NCBI GenBank assembly: GCA_025059745.1
Contig: JANXDH010000004.1
Coordinates: 235,783-299,782, forward strand
Length of the DNA: 64,000 nucleotides
From: Aigarchaeota archaeon
GTDB lineage: Archaea > Thermoproteota > Nitrososphaeria_A > Caldarchaeales > Calditenuaceae
Reading direction: 5' to 3'
Shown: piece by piece, positions 34,678 through 43,875 of the stretch
Layout: each line of letters begins with the position of its first letter
Numbering within the stretch: the first letter of the stretch is position 1
Made by a program: the position numbers and the translations under genes
Notes under the pieces: generated by a model
The model's database searches: none
Told to the model about the DNA's origin: nothing
What the model saw: the letters and a program-made list of their open reading frames with translations, nothing else

Positions 34678-37521
34678 TTGGAGGGTAGCGCTCTCGAGCT
34701 ATTGGCTAAACCTGTAAGGGAGACCGTGATTGAGAGGTTCGGTAAGTTGACGGAACCTCAAGAGTTAGCGATACCGCGGATCGTCAGAGGAGAGAACGTG
34801 CTCCTCATGGCGCCCACGGGGTCAGGGAAGACAGAGGCTGCACTCTTACCGATATATAGCGCCCTCGTCACGAACCCGAGGACACCACGTATAGCGGCCC
34901 TCTACGTCACGCCGCTCAGGGCACTCAACAGAGACCTGCTCGACAGAGTGGCTTGGTGGTCCCAGAGGCTCGACATCTCAGTTGCGGTGAGGCACGGCGA
35001 TACGAGCGCGAAGGAGAGGCGCACCCAGTCGTTGGCGCCCCCACACCTCTTGATATCGACCCCAGAGACGTTGCAGTCCCTTATAATCGGGAGGGTGATG
35101 AGGAGGTACCTCAGCAACGTCAGGTGGGTAATCATAGATGAGGTCCACGAGCTCGCGGGTGACAAGCGTGGAGCACAACTCTCCGTAGCGTTATCCAGGC
35201 TCAGGGCGATAAAGGGCGGCGACTTCCAGGTCATCGGCCTCTCAGCGACCGTGGGCAACAGCGAGGAGGTCGCCCAATACCTGGTAGGGGTCGGTAGGCC
35301 GTTCTCGGTGGTGCGGGTCTCGATGGTCAAGGACATGGACGTCACGGTCATGTTCCCAGTACCGGACGAGCGCGATAAGGAGCTCTCGGAGATGCTCGGG
35401 GTCGCACCCGACGTTGCGGCGAGGATGCGAGTCATCAAGGAGCTCGTCGACCATCACACCTCTACGCTCATCTTTACGAACACCAGACCCCTGGCCGAGA
35501 TACTGGCTAACAGGTTCAGGGCTTGGAGCGAGACCTATCCGATCTCGATACATCATGGGTCTCTCGCGAGGGACAGGAGGCTGACGGTCGAGAGGGGCCT
35601 GAAGGAGGGCGATCTGACTGGCCTCATATGCACCTCTAGCCTCGAGCTGGGCATAGACGTGGGGAGGATAGACCTCTGCATCCAGTACAACTCACCACGT
35701 GAGGTCGCACGTCTGATCCAGAGGATAGGGAGGAGCGGTCACTCGATAGGCAGACGGTCAAAGGGCATAGTGATAGTGATGGACTCGGACGACGCGCTGG
35801 AGGCGATGGTGATAGGCAGGAGGGCCTCACGTGAGGAGATCGAGCCGACGCCGATACCGATCAACAGCCTGGACGTACTGATGCATCAACTCGCGGGGGT
35901 CCTGATAGAGCGCGGGAACTCAGGGATCGGGGAGTTCCTGTCGCTCCTTAGGGGGTCCTTCAACTTCAAAGAGATCAGTGAGGACGATGTGCTCGACGTA
36001 GCCAGGTTCATGCAGTCCATAGGCCTGGCCAGAGTAGACGAGGCCAAGGGAGTCATATCGAGACCGCCGAAGAGGGAGGACCTCTTCAATTACTACTTCG
36101 GGAACCTCTCCATGATCCCCGAGGAGAAACAGTACATCGTCATCAACGAGGAGAAGGACGAGATAGTGGGGATACTCGACGAGAGCTTCATAGCCGAGTA
36201 CGGTGAACCTGGGACGCGGTTCGTCCTGGGCAGCAGGTCTTGGGTCATACTCAGCCTGATGGAGGACAGGGTCTACGTCTCCCCCCTCAACGATTACGAG
36301 GGGACTGTACCCTCTTGGGTCGGTGACGAGATACCGGTACCCTACGAGGTGGCCCAGGAGGTCGGCTTCATCAGGAGGCGTTACAAGGAGGGGAGGAGTA
36401 GCGGACTCTCACACGGGGAGATCGTCTCTATCTTGGCGAGGGAGTATAACGTCTCGGAGGACACCATGTCGAGATCGCTGAGGGAGGTGGCCATGCACGT
36501 GGATATGGGCTTACCTGTACCGACCGACAGAGAGGTCCTCGTGGAGAGGTCGGGGGACTTCACGGTCCTCCACGTCCACGGAGGGTTGAAGATCAACAGG
36601 ACCATAGGTAGGGTGTTGGTGGTGAGCATGGCGGAGAAGATAGGTGCTACCATCTTCATGCAGTCAGACCCTTACAGGGTCGTCTTCAGGTCTAAGCACG
36701 TCGACCCCTACGTAGTGATCTCGACCGTTAACGACGTCGTCTCGTACGCCAAGGAGAGGTTCGAACAGGCTATAGAGACCTCAGGCGTCTTCAAGAGGAG
36801 GTTAATTCATGTTGCGAGGAAGATGGGGGCGATAGGTAAGGAGGCGAGCATAACTGACGTGAACTTCCAGAAGTTCATCGAGTCGATTAAGTCGACCCCG
36901 ATATACAGGGAGGCCCTGAGGTTCTCAATATTCACGGACTTCGACGTGGGGGGAGCGATGAGGCTGTTGAAGATGATCTCAGATGGAGCGATTAGGACCG
37001 AGATCCACCTAGGTCAGAAGCCCACACCTCTCGCCTCACTCACGATAGACAGGTACCTCTACGAGTATGAGAGGTTCATACCGGAGAGGATACACAGGAT
37101 AGTGATAAACGCGGTTAAGGGTAGGTTGATGTCCGAGCAAGTCGTCCTCCTCTGCGCGGAGTGTATGAGAGAGCTGGGCACTCACTACGTAGGCGACCTC
37201 GAACCGCAACCCAGCTGCACGTACTGTGAATCGAGGAGGGTAGGCGTGATAAAGGTAGACGAGAGGCGGGACGTCTCTGGGGAGTCCTATCGAGGTAGGG
37301 GGAGAGCCTCGATCGGTGACAAGAGGCTACTCAACACCATCCGGTCGTCATCGGAGCTGGTAGAGCGTTACGGGAAGGCGGCAGTCGTTACGTTGGTCGG
37401 TAAGGGACTGAGCGTGAGGGACGCGGAAGAGATCTTGGAGAAGGAGCCTAACCTCTCCTACAGGTTGATAGAGCTCATAGTTGAGGCTGAGAAGAGGAAG
37501 GTCCTTGCACGGTATCACTAG
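34678..37521 (+). CDS. lhr: Lhr-family DEAD/H-box helicase
   Basis: A 947-residue superfamily 2 helicase of the archaeal Lhr type, linked to DNA repair and branched DNA or RNA:DNA substrates. Motifs seen: Q motif and Walker A APTGSGKTEA, DEVH (WVIIDEVHELAG), SAT (GLSATVG), motif VI QRIGRSGHS. The C-terminal region has a winged helix and Lhr-specific domain, with a C-x2-C...C-x2-C zinc site (CAECM...CTYC). TTG 34678 follows aggagg directly, with TATA ctttatatca ~29 nt upstream. Its last 47 nt overlap the convergent MAGE-like gene. Confidence 0.9.
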   Translation: MEGSALELLAKPVRETVIERFGKLTEPQELAIPRIVRGENVLLMAPTGSGKTEAALLPIYSALVTNPRTPRIAALYVTPLRALNRDLLDRVAWWSQRLDISVAVRHGDTSAKERRTQSLAPPHLLISTPETLQSLIIGRVMRRYLSNVRWVIIDEVHELAGDKRGAQLSVALSRLRAIKGGDFQVIGLSATVGNSEEVAQYLVGVGRPFSVVRVSMVKDMDVTVMFPVPDERDKELSEMLGVAPDVAARMRVIKELVDHHTSTLIFTNTRPLAEILANRFRAWSETYPISIHHGSLARDRRLTVERGLKEGDLTGLICTSSLELGIDVGRIDLCIQYNSPREVARLIQRIGRSGHSIGRRSKGIVIVMDSDDALEAMVIGRRASREEIEPTPIPINSLDVLMHQLAGVLIERGNSGIGEFLSLLRGSFNFKEISEDDVLDVARFMQSIGLARVDEAKGVISRPPKREDLFNYYFGNLSMIPEEKQYIVINEEKDEIVGILDESFIAEYGEPGTRFVLGSRSWVILSLMEDRVYVSPLNDYEGTVPSWVGDEIPVPYEVAQEVGFIRRRYKEGRSSGLSHGEIVSILAREYNVSEDTMSRSLREVAMHVDMGLPVPTDREVLVERSGDFTVLHVHGGLKINRTIGRVLVVSMAEKIGATIFMQSDPYRVVFRSKHVDPYVVISTVNDVVSYAKERFEQAIETSGVFKRRLIHVARKMGAIGKEASITDVNFQKFIESIKSTPIYREALRFSIFTDFDVGGAMRLLKMISDGAIRTEIHLGQKPTPLASLTIDRYLYEYERFIPERIHRIVINAVKGRLMSEQVVLLCAECMRELGTHYVGDLEPQPSCTYCESRRVGVIKVDERRDVSGESYRGRGRASIGDKRLLNTIRSSSELVERYGKAAVVTLVGKGLSVRDAEEILEKEPNLSYRLIELIVEAEKRKVLARYH

Positions 37522-38083
37522 AGGCCTCCTCCTGTTGTCCCATCGAGGCGAAGGCCTTCAGCAACGCCTGTCTGTCCACCTCGACCTTCACCCTCCACCC
37601 GACCATCAGGAACCCGTCATCGGTCTTGGTCAGGTAACCCCTCCTCACCAGCTTATCTATCGTTGACTCTATGACCCACTTCTGGAACTTAGACTCGAGG
37701 ACCTCCACTACCTCGTTCATTGGCGCCTTATCGCTCTTAGTGAAGAGGTAAGCCAGCGTTGCGGAGAGTATGGCCAGCTCATCGAGCCTGTACCCGATCG
37801 TCGGTAGGTCGGAGGTAGTGATGGGCTCAGAGACCACAGCGTAGATCCTCGCTCTGTCGAAGTCCTTCACGTTCTCATCATCGTAGACTATCTTCAGCAT
37901 CAGCCCCAGATCCTTGAACCTATCGTTCAGGACCTCGAGCACCCTCTGGTAGTCCTTCCCTATCCTCCTCCTAAGCTCCCACCCCCTGACGCCCGGAGTC
38001 CTGTGACCGGCCATCAGTATGAGAGTGGTCGCAATGGCGAGCTTCTTCTCGAATTTCGCGAGTTCCTCTGACACGTCAACCAC
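37475..38083 (-). CDS. Nse3/MAGE-like KITE protein of SMC complex
   Basis: A 202-residue protein, third gene of the SMC operon. Two winged-helix-like halves are visible. The second half, LAILSATLAYLFTKSDKAPMNEVVEVL then IDKLVRRGYLTK and GWRVKVEVDRQALLKAF, follows the pattern of the MAGE homology domain of Nse3 (hydrophobic helix, NGxxAPEE-like turn, GYL, YEFLWGPRA-like strand, C-terminal helix). KITE proteins bind the kleisin of SMC complexes. It overlaps the upstream kleisin-like gene by 8 nt. The MAGE assignment is by eye and needs profile confirmation. Confidence 0.6.
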   Translation of the reverse strand: MVDVSEELAKFEKKLAIATTLILMAGHRTPGVRGWELRRRIGKDYQRVLEVLNDRFKDLGLMLKIVYDDENVKDFDRARIYAVVSEPITTSDLPTIGYRLDELAILSATLAYLFTKSDKAPMNEVVEVLESKFQKWVIESTIDKLVRRGYLTKTDDGFLMVGWRVKVEVDRQALLKAFASMGQQEEASSDTVQGPSSSQPQL

Positions 38084-38816
38084 CGCTCAGAGATGTCACG
38101 AACGAGGTCGGGTTGGTCAGCTCTCTCGCCCCCTCGCTGTACCTGATCATCACTTTATCGTTCAGCATATCGATCGCGATTTCGACGAGGCCCCTGCTTA
38201 TGAGGTGACTCAGGAAGTAGGCGCGCTCATATACTGTACCGAGCTCACCCCTCCTCACGAACTCCCAGTAGTCCACCCACCGTCCCTCCATCATCAGTTC
38301 AGCCCTAAGCTCCTCCACCCGCCTCCTGGCCTCGGCCTCGTCGTAGAACTTCCATTCGGGTACCTTAACGTCTCGGTCAGACATCCTCGACTCCGAGCTC
38401 CTTTTGATCCTTGAAGGTAAGGAGAGGAAGTAATCGTACCCCTTCAGTAAGTAATGGAAAGTTATCTGGTCTATCCTGACTAACGGGTGCCAAGCAGCTA
38501 AGAATGACCTGACGAGGGAGTCCTTACTACAGTACATTATCTTGTTGGTGATGAGCTGGCTGTCTATGAACAGCGATGCAGCCCTCTCCCTTATCCACCT
38601 CTGCTGAAGACCTAGGACGACTGCGACCTTGTAGAGGGTCTCTGCGTCCAGTACGACCATCTCGGAGTCCCTGTTCTCCTCTATCACACTCCTCAGTTTA
38701 TCGAGGACGTTCGATATGTTGACGCTGAAGGGCTCTACCCTCATGCTCTCTATGTTCTCGAGTATCAAGAGTATCCTAGTTATCTCCTCGCGCGCAAGAG
38801 CGACCGACTTGCTCAC
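38076..38816 (-). CDS. Kleisin-like subunit of SMC complex
   Basis: A 246-residue protein, middle gene of the SMC operon. The N-terminal ~110 residues are helical (ITRILLILENIESM, TLYKVAVVLGLQQRWIRERA). A charged linker follows, then a C-terminal winged-helix-like domain (LGTVYERAYFLSHLISRGLVEI). This helical-linker-winged-helix plan matches kleisins such as Nse4/ScpA, and the position between the SMC and KITE genes supports it. The GTG start is 2 nt after the SMC stop. Sequence similarity alone would not prove the family. Confidence 0.5.
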   Translation of the reverse strand: MSKSVALAREEITRILLILENIESMRVEPFSVNISNVLDKLRSVIEENRDSEMVVLDAETLYKVAVVLGLQQRWIRERAASLFIDSQLITNKIMYCSKDSLVRSFLAAWHPLVRIDQITFHYLLKGYDYFLSLPSRIKRSSESRMSDRDVKVPEWKFYDEAEARRRVEELRAELMMEGRWVDYWEFVRRGELGTVYERAYFLSHLISRGLVEIAIDMLNDKVMIRYSEGARELTNPTSFVTSLSGG

Positions 38817-38818
38817 CC

Positions 38819-40543
38819 CTAAGCCGTCACCTCCTCTTTCACCGTCACAAACGACCTCTCAGCGACGTTCTGCACCACTATGAGGTTCATCCCGCCCACT
38901 ATCGGCACCAGTCCCGGCGTTATGACGATGTACTGCGTGCCCGGGTTGCGTTTGACGACCTCGAGGATGATCTTCACCATTATCTCCCTGTTTACCGGGT
39001 CCAAGTGCACGTCGAACTCATCAATGGCCCTGAACGGGCTCCTCACCGAGTTCTGTAGCGCCAAGAGGAACGCCAACGTCGCGACTACTCTCTCACCGCC
39101 GCTATGGGTCTGGGCATCGAGCAGAGACGGTTCAGCACCTTTGAAACCGGCGTAGAGCTCCAAGCTCGCGGTAGTTAACTCGTCGAGGTTCTTTAGGGCG
39201 ATACGCCCTGACGCGCCTATCACGCCAAGTATCTCGTTATATAATGGCTCGACCCGCGAGATGAGTTCTCGGAGCTTCGACTTCCATATCTCCTTCCTGC
39301 GGGTCAACTCCTCCTCGGCCTTCTTGACGTTCTGCTCCAGCTCCTCGGCCCTCCTCCTGAGCTCTGCGAACTTCGAGTCAGCGAGAAGGTAGAGCGACTC
39401 AGCATCGAGCGCGACCTGGCCGATCGAGGCGAGCTGTAACGTCACTACCCTCAACTCCTCCAAGACCTCCTCGGGTGACCTACCGGTATCGATCTTCTCT
39501 CCCTTAGAGGACGCTGACTTAAACCTCTCATCGTACTCGGTCTTCAATCTCTCTAACTCCCTGACCAGTTCTCTCTGCTCCTTCTCGGCGACCTCTCGTT
39601 CATATTCATTAATCCCCATCTTCACCGATCTGTTCACGAGCTCGTCGACGACCCTCATCACGTCATCTACAGGTATACGTTCGTGTAACATGCGGTAGAG
39701 GTCTCTGCGAAGTGAACTACACTCCATACTCAACCCGTCTATGGCCTCAGTGAGAGAGAGGACCTTCGATCTCAACCTATCCAACTGGAGGGCCTTCTTG
39801 GAGATATTCGACTCGCTCTGACTGACAAGGCTCCACAAATACTCGAGCTCTAACCCCTCCTTCTTCGCTTGAAGCGACTTCAACTTACCGAGCTTCTCAA
39901 CCTCACCTCTCCAGTACTCAACGGCCTCCTCAGCCTCTTTCATCATCTTATTCACCGACACCTCCTCGGACCTCAGAGTACGGAGCTTGGCCTCTGCGTT
40001 GAGAATTCTCTCGCGCAACTGAAGTATACCCACGGCGTCCTCTACCATCTGGAGCTTCTCAACGTTGTTCTTCGCGGTGAACTGTTCTATCATGTTTTGG
40101 TGCATTATTATCAGCATGTTGTTCGGATTCAACCCGATCCCGCGCAGGGTGTGTTCGACCTCTGCCTTGCTCTTGTACTTATTGTTGACGTAGTGCCAGT
40201 ACTCCCCATTACTCTTGATGTACCTGGTTATGGCGACCTTATCGCTGTTGATCCCCTTTATCGGCCGGACGCCGTTGACGGGAGAGTTGTTGAGGATGAC
40301 CGTTAACCTGGCCGCGTCCTCACCCCTCCGTATGAGGTCACTCAACCTCTCACCGCGCTCGGTATAGGTCTGACCCAAGGCCACAGAGATACCTAGGAGT
40401 ATCGACGACTTCCCGGCGCCGTTGGGACCGGTGATCACGTTCAACCCTGCCCCGAATTTGACGCGGGAGTACGTATGCGACATGAAGTTCTCGAGTATGA
40501 CCTCCTCAATACTGACCCTCGTCGGAGAATCCTGTCCACTCAC
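38819..40543 (-). CDS. Compact SMC5/6-like ATPase
   Basis: A 574-residue SMC-type ATPase. The N-terminal ENFMSHTYSRVKFG and GPNGAGKSS (Walker A, ~39-46) resemble SMC5/6 heads. The C-terminal head has THSGGERVVATLAFLLALQN (signature, ~480-497), FRAIDEFDVHLDP (Walker B, ~504-516) and QYIVITPGLVP, close to SMC5's QYFF-ITPKLL. About 300 residues of coiled coil separate them. No hinge domain and no CxxC zinc hook are visible, so the arm is very short for an SMC (~1100 residues usual). It heads a three-gene operon. GTG 40543 is just downstream of the TATA-like gtatatattt. Confidence 0.8.
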   Translation of the reverse strand: MSGQDSPTRVSIEEVILENFMSHTYSRVKFGAGLNVITGPNGAGKSSILLGISVALGQTYTERGERLSDLIRRGEDAARLTVILNNSPVNGVRPIKGINSDKVAITRYIKSNGEYWHYVNNKYKSKAEVEHTLRGIGLNPNNMLIIMHQNMIEQFTAKNNVEKLQMVEDAVGILQLRERILNAEAKLRTLRSEEVSVNKMMKEAEEAVEYWRGEVEKLGKLKSLQAKKEGLELEYLWSLVSQSESNISKKALQLDRLRSKVLSLTEAIDGLSMECSSLRRDLYRMLHERIPVDDVMRVVDELVNRSVKMGINEYEREVAEKEQRELVRELERLKTEYDERFKSASSKGEKIDTGRSPEEVLEELRVVTLQLASIGQVALDAESLYLLADSKFAELRRRAEELEQNVKKAEEELTRRKEIWKSKLRELISRVEPLYNEILGVIGASGRIALKNLDELTTASLELYAGFKGAEPSLLDAQTHSGGERVVATLAFLLALQNSVRSPFRAIDEFDVHLDPVNREIMVKIILEVVKRNPGTQYIVITPGLVPIVGGMNLIVVQNVAERSFVTVKEEVTA

Positions 40544-40680
40544 TCTCCACCTAGATGGCGTTTCAAAAATATATACGCTTCATTAGTAATTAATCGAAGG
40601 AAATAATAAAATAGTGAGGTCCTCTAGGTCAACTTATTATTTATATTTTGAGAGGACTTATATCGGGTTTGGAGTAGGGG
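40544..40680. promoter_or_regulatory. Divergent promoter region of SMC operon
   Basis: The AT-rich gap holds a minus-strand TATA (gtatatattt around 40570-40579) for the SMC operon and TATA-like sequences toward the plus-strand gene. A 7-bp inverted repeat, gtcctct at 40619-40625 and agaggac at 40651-40657, brackets the plus TATA tttatatttt. A shared regulator is possible. Confidence 0.5.
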
Positions 40681-41121
40681 ATGGAGATAGAGATAAAGAC
40701 TCCTCTTGAGAAGTTCAGGAAGTTCATAATCTACAACACGTGCCTCTCGTTCATACCGAAGGGCTACCTTTACGACGTCAACGTATTCCCCGAGAGGTCC
40801 TCAGAGAGGGGCGAGATATACGTCGAGGCCGCGAGCAAGATCGAGCTCGCTAGGATAAGGGACATCCGGTTCGTGAAGGTGATGGACGTCCTCGGCATCA
40901 TATACAAGTCGAAGAGCGGGAACACCAATCTGAAGTGGAGGCAGTTGAAGGGGAACTTGGGCAAGCTCAGCGGGTCCGTCTCGCCGAACTCCGTGGTGAA
41001 CCTGATAGAGAGCAAGGTGCTGACGAGGGAGTACATAGAACGGATGATGAGGGAGAGGTCGGTAGAGGAAGAGGGGGCCGAGACGGTAGAGGACGTCTCA
41101 AGTGACGAACCTCAGTCTTAG
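40681..41121 (+). CDS. Conserved-looking hypothetical, 146 aa
   Basis: Unrecognised soluble protein. The N-terminal ~75 residues are mixed alpha/beta (EKFRKFIIYNTCLSFIPKGY), then a helical middle (LKWRQLKGNLGKLSG) and an acidic tail (EEEGAETVEDVSSDE). It is divergent from the SMC5/6-like operon and its 3' end overlaps archaemetzincin by 24 nt. Its position invites a link to the SMC complex, but there is no direct evidence. Confidence 0.6.
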   Translation: MEIEIKTPLEKFRKFIIYNTCLSFIPKGYLYDVNVFPERSSERGEIYVEAASKIELARIRDIRFVKVMDVLGIIYKSKSGNTNLKWRQLKGNLGKLSGSVSPNSVVNLIESKVLTREYIERMMRERSVEEEGAETVEDVSSDEPQS

Positions 41122-41634
41122 CGTCAGGGAATCCACCACCCTCTTCATGCAGCTCTTACAAGGCCTGTAGTCCTTGTTATCGGTGTCCTTGATTGAGTTG
41201 CTGAAGTACATCACGCACGAGGGGTCCTTGCAGTGGTTGAGGCCTAGGAGGTGGCCGAACTCGTGGGAGACCTCCTTCTTGAGCCTCAGGGAGTAGCGCT
41301 CCCTGTCAGCGTCTATCGATAACCTGTAGGTCGAGACGATAGCCACGGGCTCCATGGCCACGCCGAAGCAGTAGTTTAGGCCGGGAACGAAGAGATCCAA
41401 TCTTGTCAGCGCTATCAGGAACGTCCCCCCCTCTACGTCCCTTCTCAGGTAATCTATATAACGTAAAGCATTGACCTGACTCCTCGGGACTTCAAGGAAC
41501 TTCGAGGCCTCCTCATCCTCCCTCAGGTCGATATCGGGCCTCAGGTCGTAGACGCTCTCCAGTACCGACCTGGACGCCTCCACCTCGTCACCCATCCCGC
41601 GGAAGGCCCTTATCTTCAACCTGAACGCGCACAT
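41098..41634 (-). CDS. amzA: Archaemetzincin zinc metalloprotease
   Basis: A 178-residue protein with the archaemetzincin signature: HEFGHLLGLNHC, DPSCVM and then CKSC. The first histidines and the glutamate form the catalytic zinc site; the cysteines form the second, structural zinc site. Physiological substrates are unknown. It starts 40 nt from the divergent AK6 gene. Confidence 0.9.
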   Translation of the reverse strand: MCAFRLKIRAFRGMGDEVEASRSVLESVYDLRPDIDLREDEEASKFLEVPRSQVNALRYIDYLRRDVEGGTFLIALTRLDLFVPGLNYCFGVAMEPVAIVSTYRLSIDADRERYSLRLKKEVSHEFGHLLGLNHCKDPSCVMYFSNSIKDTDNKDYRPCKSCMKRVVDSLTLRLRFVT

Positions 41635-41674
41635 CCACTTTTATAGATCATGAGGAGGACTTAAGTGTAGCAGC

Positions 41675-42238
41675 ATGGCGAGATCTCTCTACGTCCTCGC
41701 GGGGACGCCCGGCGTGGGTAAATCCACCATCGGTGAGAGGGTGGCGGGGTCGCTCGGATTGAGGGCCCTCGAGGTGAGGGAGCTAGCGGGTGGAAGGATC
41801 GAGGTAGACGTACGGACGCTCTCCTCGAGAGCGCGTCAGGAGATCCGGAGGAGCGAGAGAGATGTGTTACTCATCACTCATATCGTCTTCAGAGTACCAG
41901 ACGTCACAGTAAGGAGGGTAGTAGTTCTGAGGCGTGACCCTCTCGAGGTCTACGAGGTACTCAGGGCGAGGGGCTACGAGGCGTCCAAGGTCATCGAGAA
42001 CGTAGAGGCCGAGCTCATAGGTCTGATCCACGCGGAGGCCGTATCGGTCTTCGGCCGTAGGAGGGTGTCCCAGGTCGATATGACGGACCGTAGCGTAGAA
42101 GAGATATCCGAGAAGGTCATGAGGTGTCTAGAGTCTGGATGCGACTCGGACGAGGTGGATTGGATAGAGAGGTTCGAGAGGGACGGGAGAATTGAGAAAC
42201 TACTGAACGTCCTAACTAAAAGGTCAGACACCCGATAG
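41675..42238 (+). CDS. AK6/Fap7-type adenylate kinase
   Basis: A 187-residue NMP-kinase-fold ATPase. Walker A is AGTPGVGKST, and RRDPLEVYEVLRARGYEASKVIENVEAE matches the LID/NMP region of archaeal AK6/Fap7. The family makes ADP from AMP and supports small-subunit ribosome maturation, which suits the nearby Nob1. ATG 41675 is clear. Its 3' end overlaps the convergent dehydrogenase by 15 nt. Confidence 0.85.
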   Translation: MARSLYVLAGTPGVGKSTIGERVAGSLGLRALEVRELAGGRIEVDVRTLSSRARQEIRRSERDVLLITHIVFRVPDVTVRRVVVLRRDPLEVYEVLRARGYEASKVIENVEAELIGLIHAEAVSVFGRRRVSQVDMTDRSVEEISEKVMRCLESGCDSDEVDWIERFERDGRIEKLLNVLTKRSDTR

Positions 42239-43294
42239 GAACTTCTCGGTCCTCTTGGCTATCTCATCGGCCATCTCAAGCGTGCTGGAGTTACCGCCGA
42301 GGTCGCGGGTCACGAACCTCCCCTCCTTTATGACGTCTAGCGTTGCGTCATAGATAGCCTTACTCTCCCTCGCGAAGCCGAGGTATTCCAGCATCCACGC
42401 TGCAGACAGTATGGTCGCTGTCGGGTTGACCACGTACATGCCCTTGTACTTGGGGACGCTTCCATGTGCGGGCTCGAACATCGCGTACCTATCACCGATG
42501 TTGGCGGAGTAGACGAGGCCTATGTTACCTATGAGGCCCGAGGCCAGCTCTGAGACTATGTCCATGAAGATGTTCGTGCTGAGCAGTACGGACTGGTTGA
42601 ACCTCTGAGGGTTCTTGACGAGTTGCTGGCAGACGTTATCGATGTAGTACTCCTCGAGTGAAATGTCGTAGGACTTGGAGACCTCCTCTGCGGCTTTGTA
42701 GAAGACGCTATCGGTCAACTTCATTATGTTCCTCTTCGTTATTATAACGACCTTCTTCCATTTCCGTTTAGCGGCCTCCTCGAAGGCCCTCCTCGCGATT
42801 CGGCTAGAGGCGTGCTTGGTGACCTTCCTGATCGCTATGGCAGTATCGTTGTCCAGCATGGCCTCGGCACCTATGTAGAGGTCTTCGGTAGCCTCGCGTA
42901 TGCAGAGGAAGTCCACCTCACCCATGGGGCTTATGTCGCTCCTGAAAGTCTTTATCGGTCTTATGTTCGCGTACAGGTCAAAGTGCCTCCTTATGCTGAC
43001 AGCGACGCTCTTCGGTGTATCGGGCTCGGGGGGAGTAGTGGTCGGTGACTTGAGGCAAGCGTCACTCGATCTCAGGATCTCCCACGTCTGCTCAGGTATG
43101 AGGTTCGGTACGCTCGGTCTCCCGGCGGAGAGCCACCACTCGTAACCCGCATCGCAGAGCGTTATCTCTATCCCTGGGTTTATTCTGTCCAGGACCTTTA
43201 ACGTAGCCTCTGTCAGCTCAGGACCGGTTCCATCGCCCTTTATCAGAGCTACCCTCTTCAATCCTATTCGTGAATTACATTTAACCTCCTTCAA
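42224..43294 (-). CDS. Isocitrate/isopropylmalate dehydrogenase family
   Basis: A 356-residue beta-decarboxylating dehydrogenase. The family core is GDGTGPE, DLYANIRP, REATEDLYIG, NIGDRYAMFEPAHGS and NPTATILSA. At the nucleotide site it has HGSVPKYKG, where E. coli NADP-isocitrate dehydrogenase has PKY, so NADP use is favoured. The substrate segment KSVAVSIRRHFDLYA keeps the serine and arginine pattern of isocitrate enzymes more than the LeuB pattern. I favour isocitrate over isopropylmalate. No leucine genes are nearby. Confidence 0.82.
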   Translation of the reverse strand: MKEVKCNSRIGLKRVALIKGDGTGPELTEATLKVLDRINPGIEITLCDAGYEWWLSAGRPSVPNLIPEQTWEILRSSDACLKSPTTTPPEPDTPKSVAVSIRRHFDLYANIRPIKTFRSDISPMGEVDFLCIREATEDLYIGAEAMLDNDTAIAIRKVTKHASSRIARRAFEEAAKRKWKKVVIITKRNIMKLTDSVFYKAAEEVSKSYDISLEEYYIDNVCQQLVKNPQRFNQSVLLSTNIFMDIVSELASGLIGNIGLVYSANIGDRYAMFEPAHGSVPKYKGMYVVNPTATILSAAWMLEYLGFARESKAIYDATLDVIKEGRFVTRDLGGNSSTLEMADEIAKRTEKFLSGV

Positions 43295-43314
43295 ATTAAA
43301 CTTACTTAGAGGCG

Positions 43315-43872
43315 CTAGATCTCCTCGAGCGTCGAGGGCCTCCTCCTCAGAGGGCCTCCGCAGACGTCACACCCCCTCACCCGACCCGAGGGGTAAGACC
43401 TCATACACACCGGGCAATAGTACTCCCACTCGATCCTAGCGCTGATCCCTTTGTGTCTCAGAGAACTCCACTGCAACCCCAACGTCTCGGCCACGTTCTG
43501 TACCGAGTAATCGTCGGAGAGCACTACGACCTCATGACCTGTTGTCTCCCTCAGATGAAGCGCCAACGCTATGACCTCAACGTCTGTCCTCGAGAGACGT
43601 CGACCCTCTCCCACCCTTGAGGAGGACACCCTGACGGCCTCCACTTCTCGTTCAGGGGGTTGAACGACCTTGACCCGTCCAGAGACTACTAACCCCTCCA
43701 CCCTCGCCGTCTGTATGAGGTCCCTTTTAACCTCCTCCAACACCGAGGGGACGGTGTATAAATCGTCACGAGTCGGATCGATGGGGCCTGCTATGAAGGC
43801 CGTCGTATCTAAGACGTAGATCCTACGATCAGTGGAGCCACTCCTCACTGTTATCGCACTCGTCCAGACCAC
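43315..43872 (-). CDS. nob1: Nob1 endonuclease (PIN + zinc ribbon)
   Basis: Nob1 cleaves the 3' end of pre-16S rRNA. The 185-residue protein has a PIN domain with the acidic set at YVLDTTAF, EEVKRD, SRTDVEV and LSDDYSV, then the zinc ribbon CPVC...CDVC. The size is as expected. It lies 3 nt downstream of NAD kinase and probably shares its transcript. Confidence 0.88.
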   Translation of the reverse strand: MVWTSAITVRSGSTDRRIYVLDTTAFIAGPIDPTRDDLYTVPSVLEEVKRDLIQTARVEGLVVSGRVKVVQPPEREVEAVRVSSSRVGEGRRLSRTDVEVIALALHLRETTGHEVVVLSDDYSVQNVAETLGLQWSSLRHKGISARIEWEYYCPVCMRSYPSGRVRGCDVCGGPLRRRPSTLEEI

Positions 43873-43875
43873 TCC

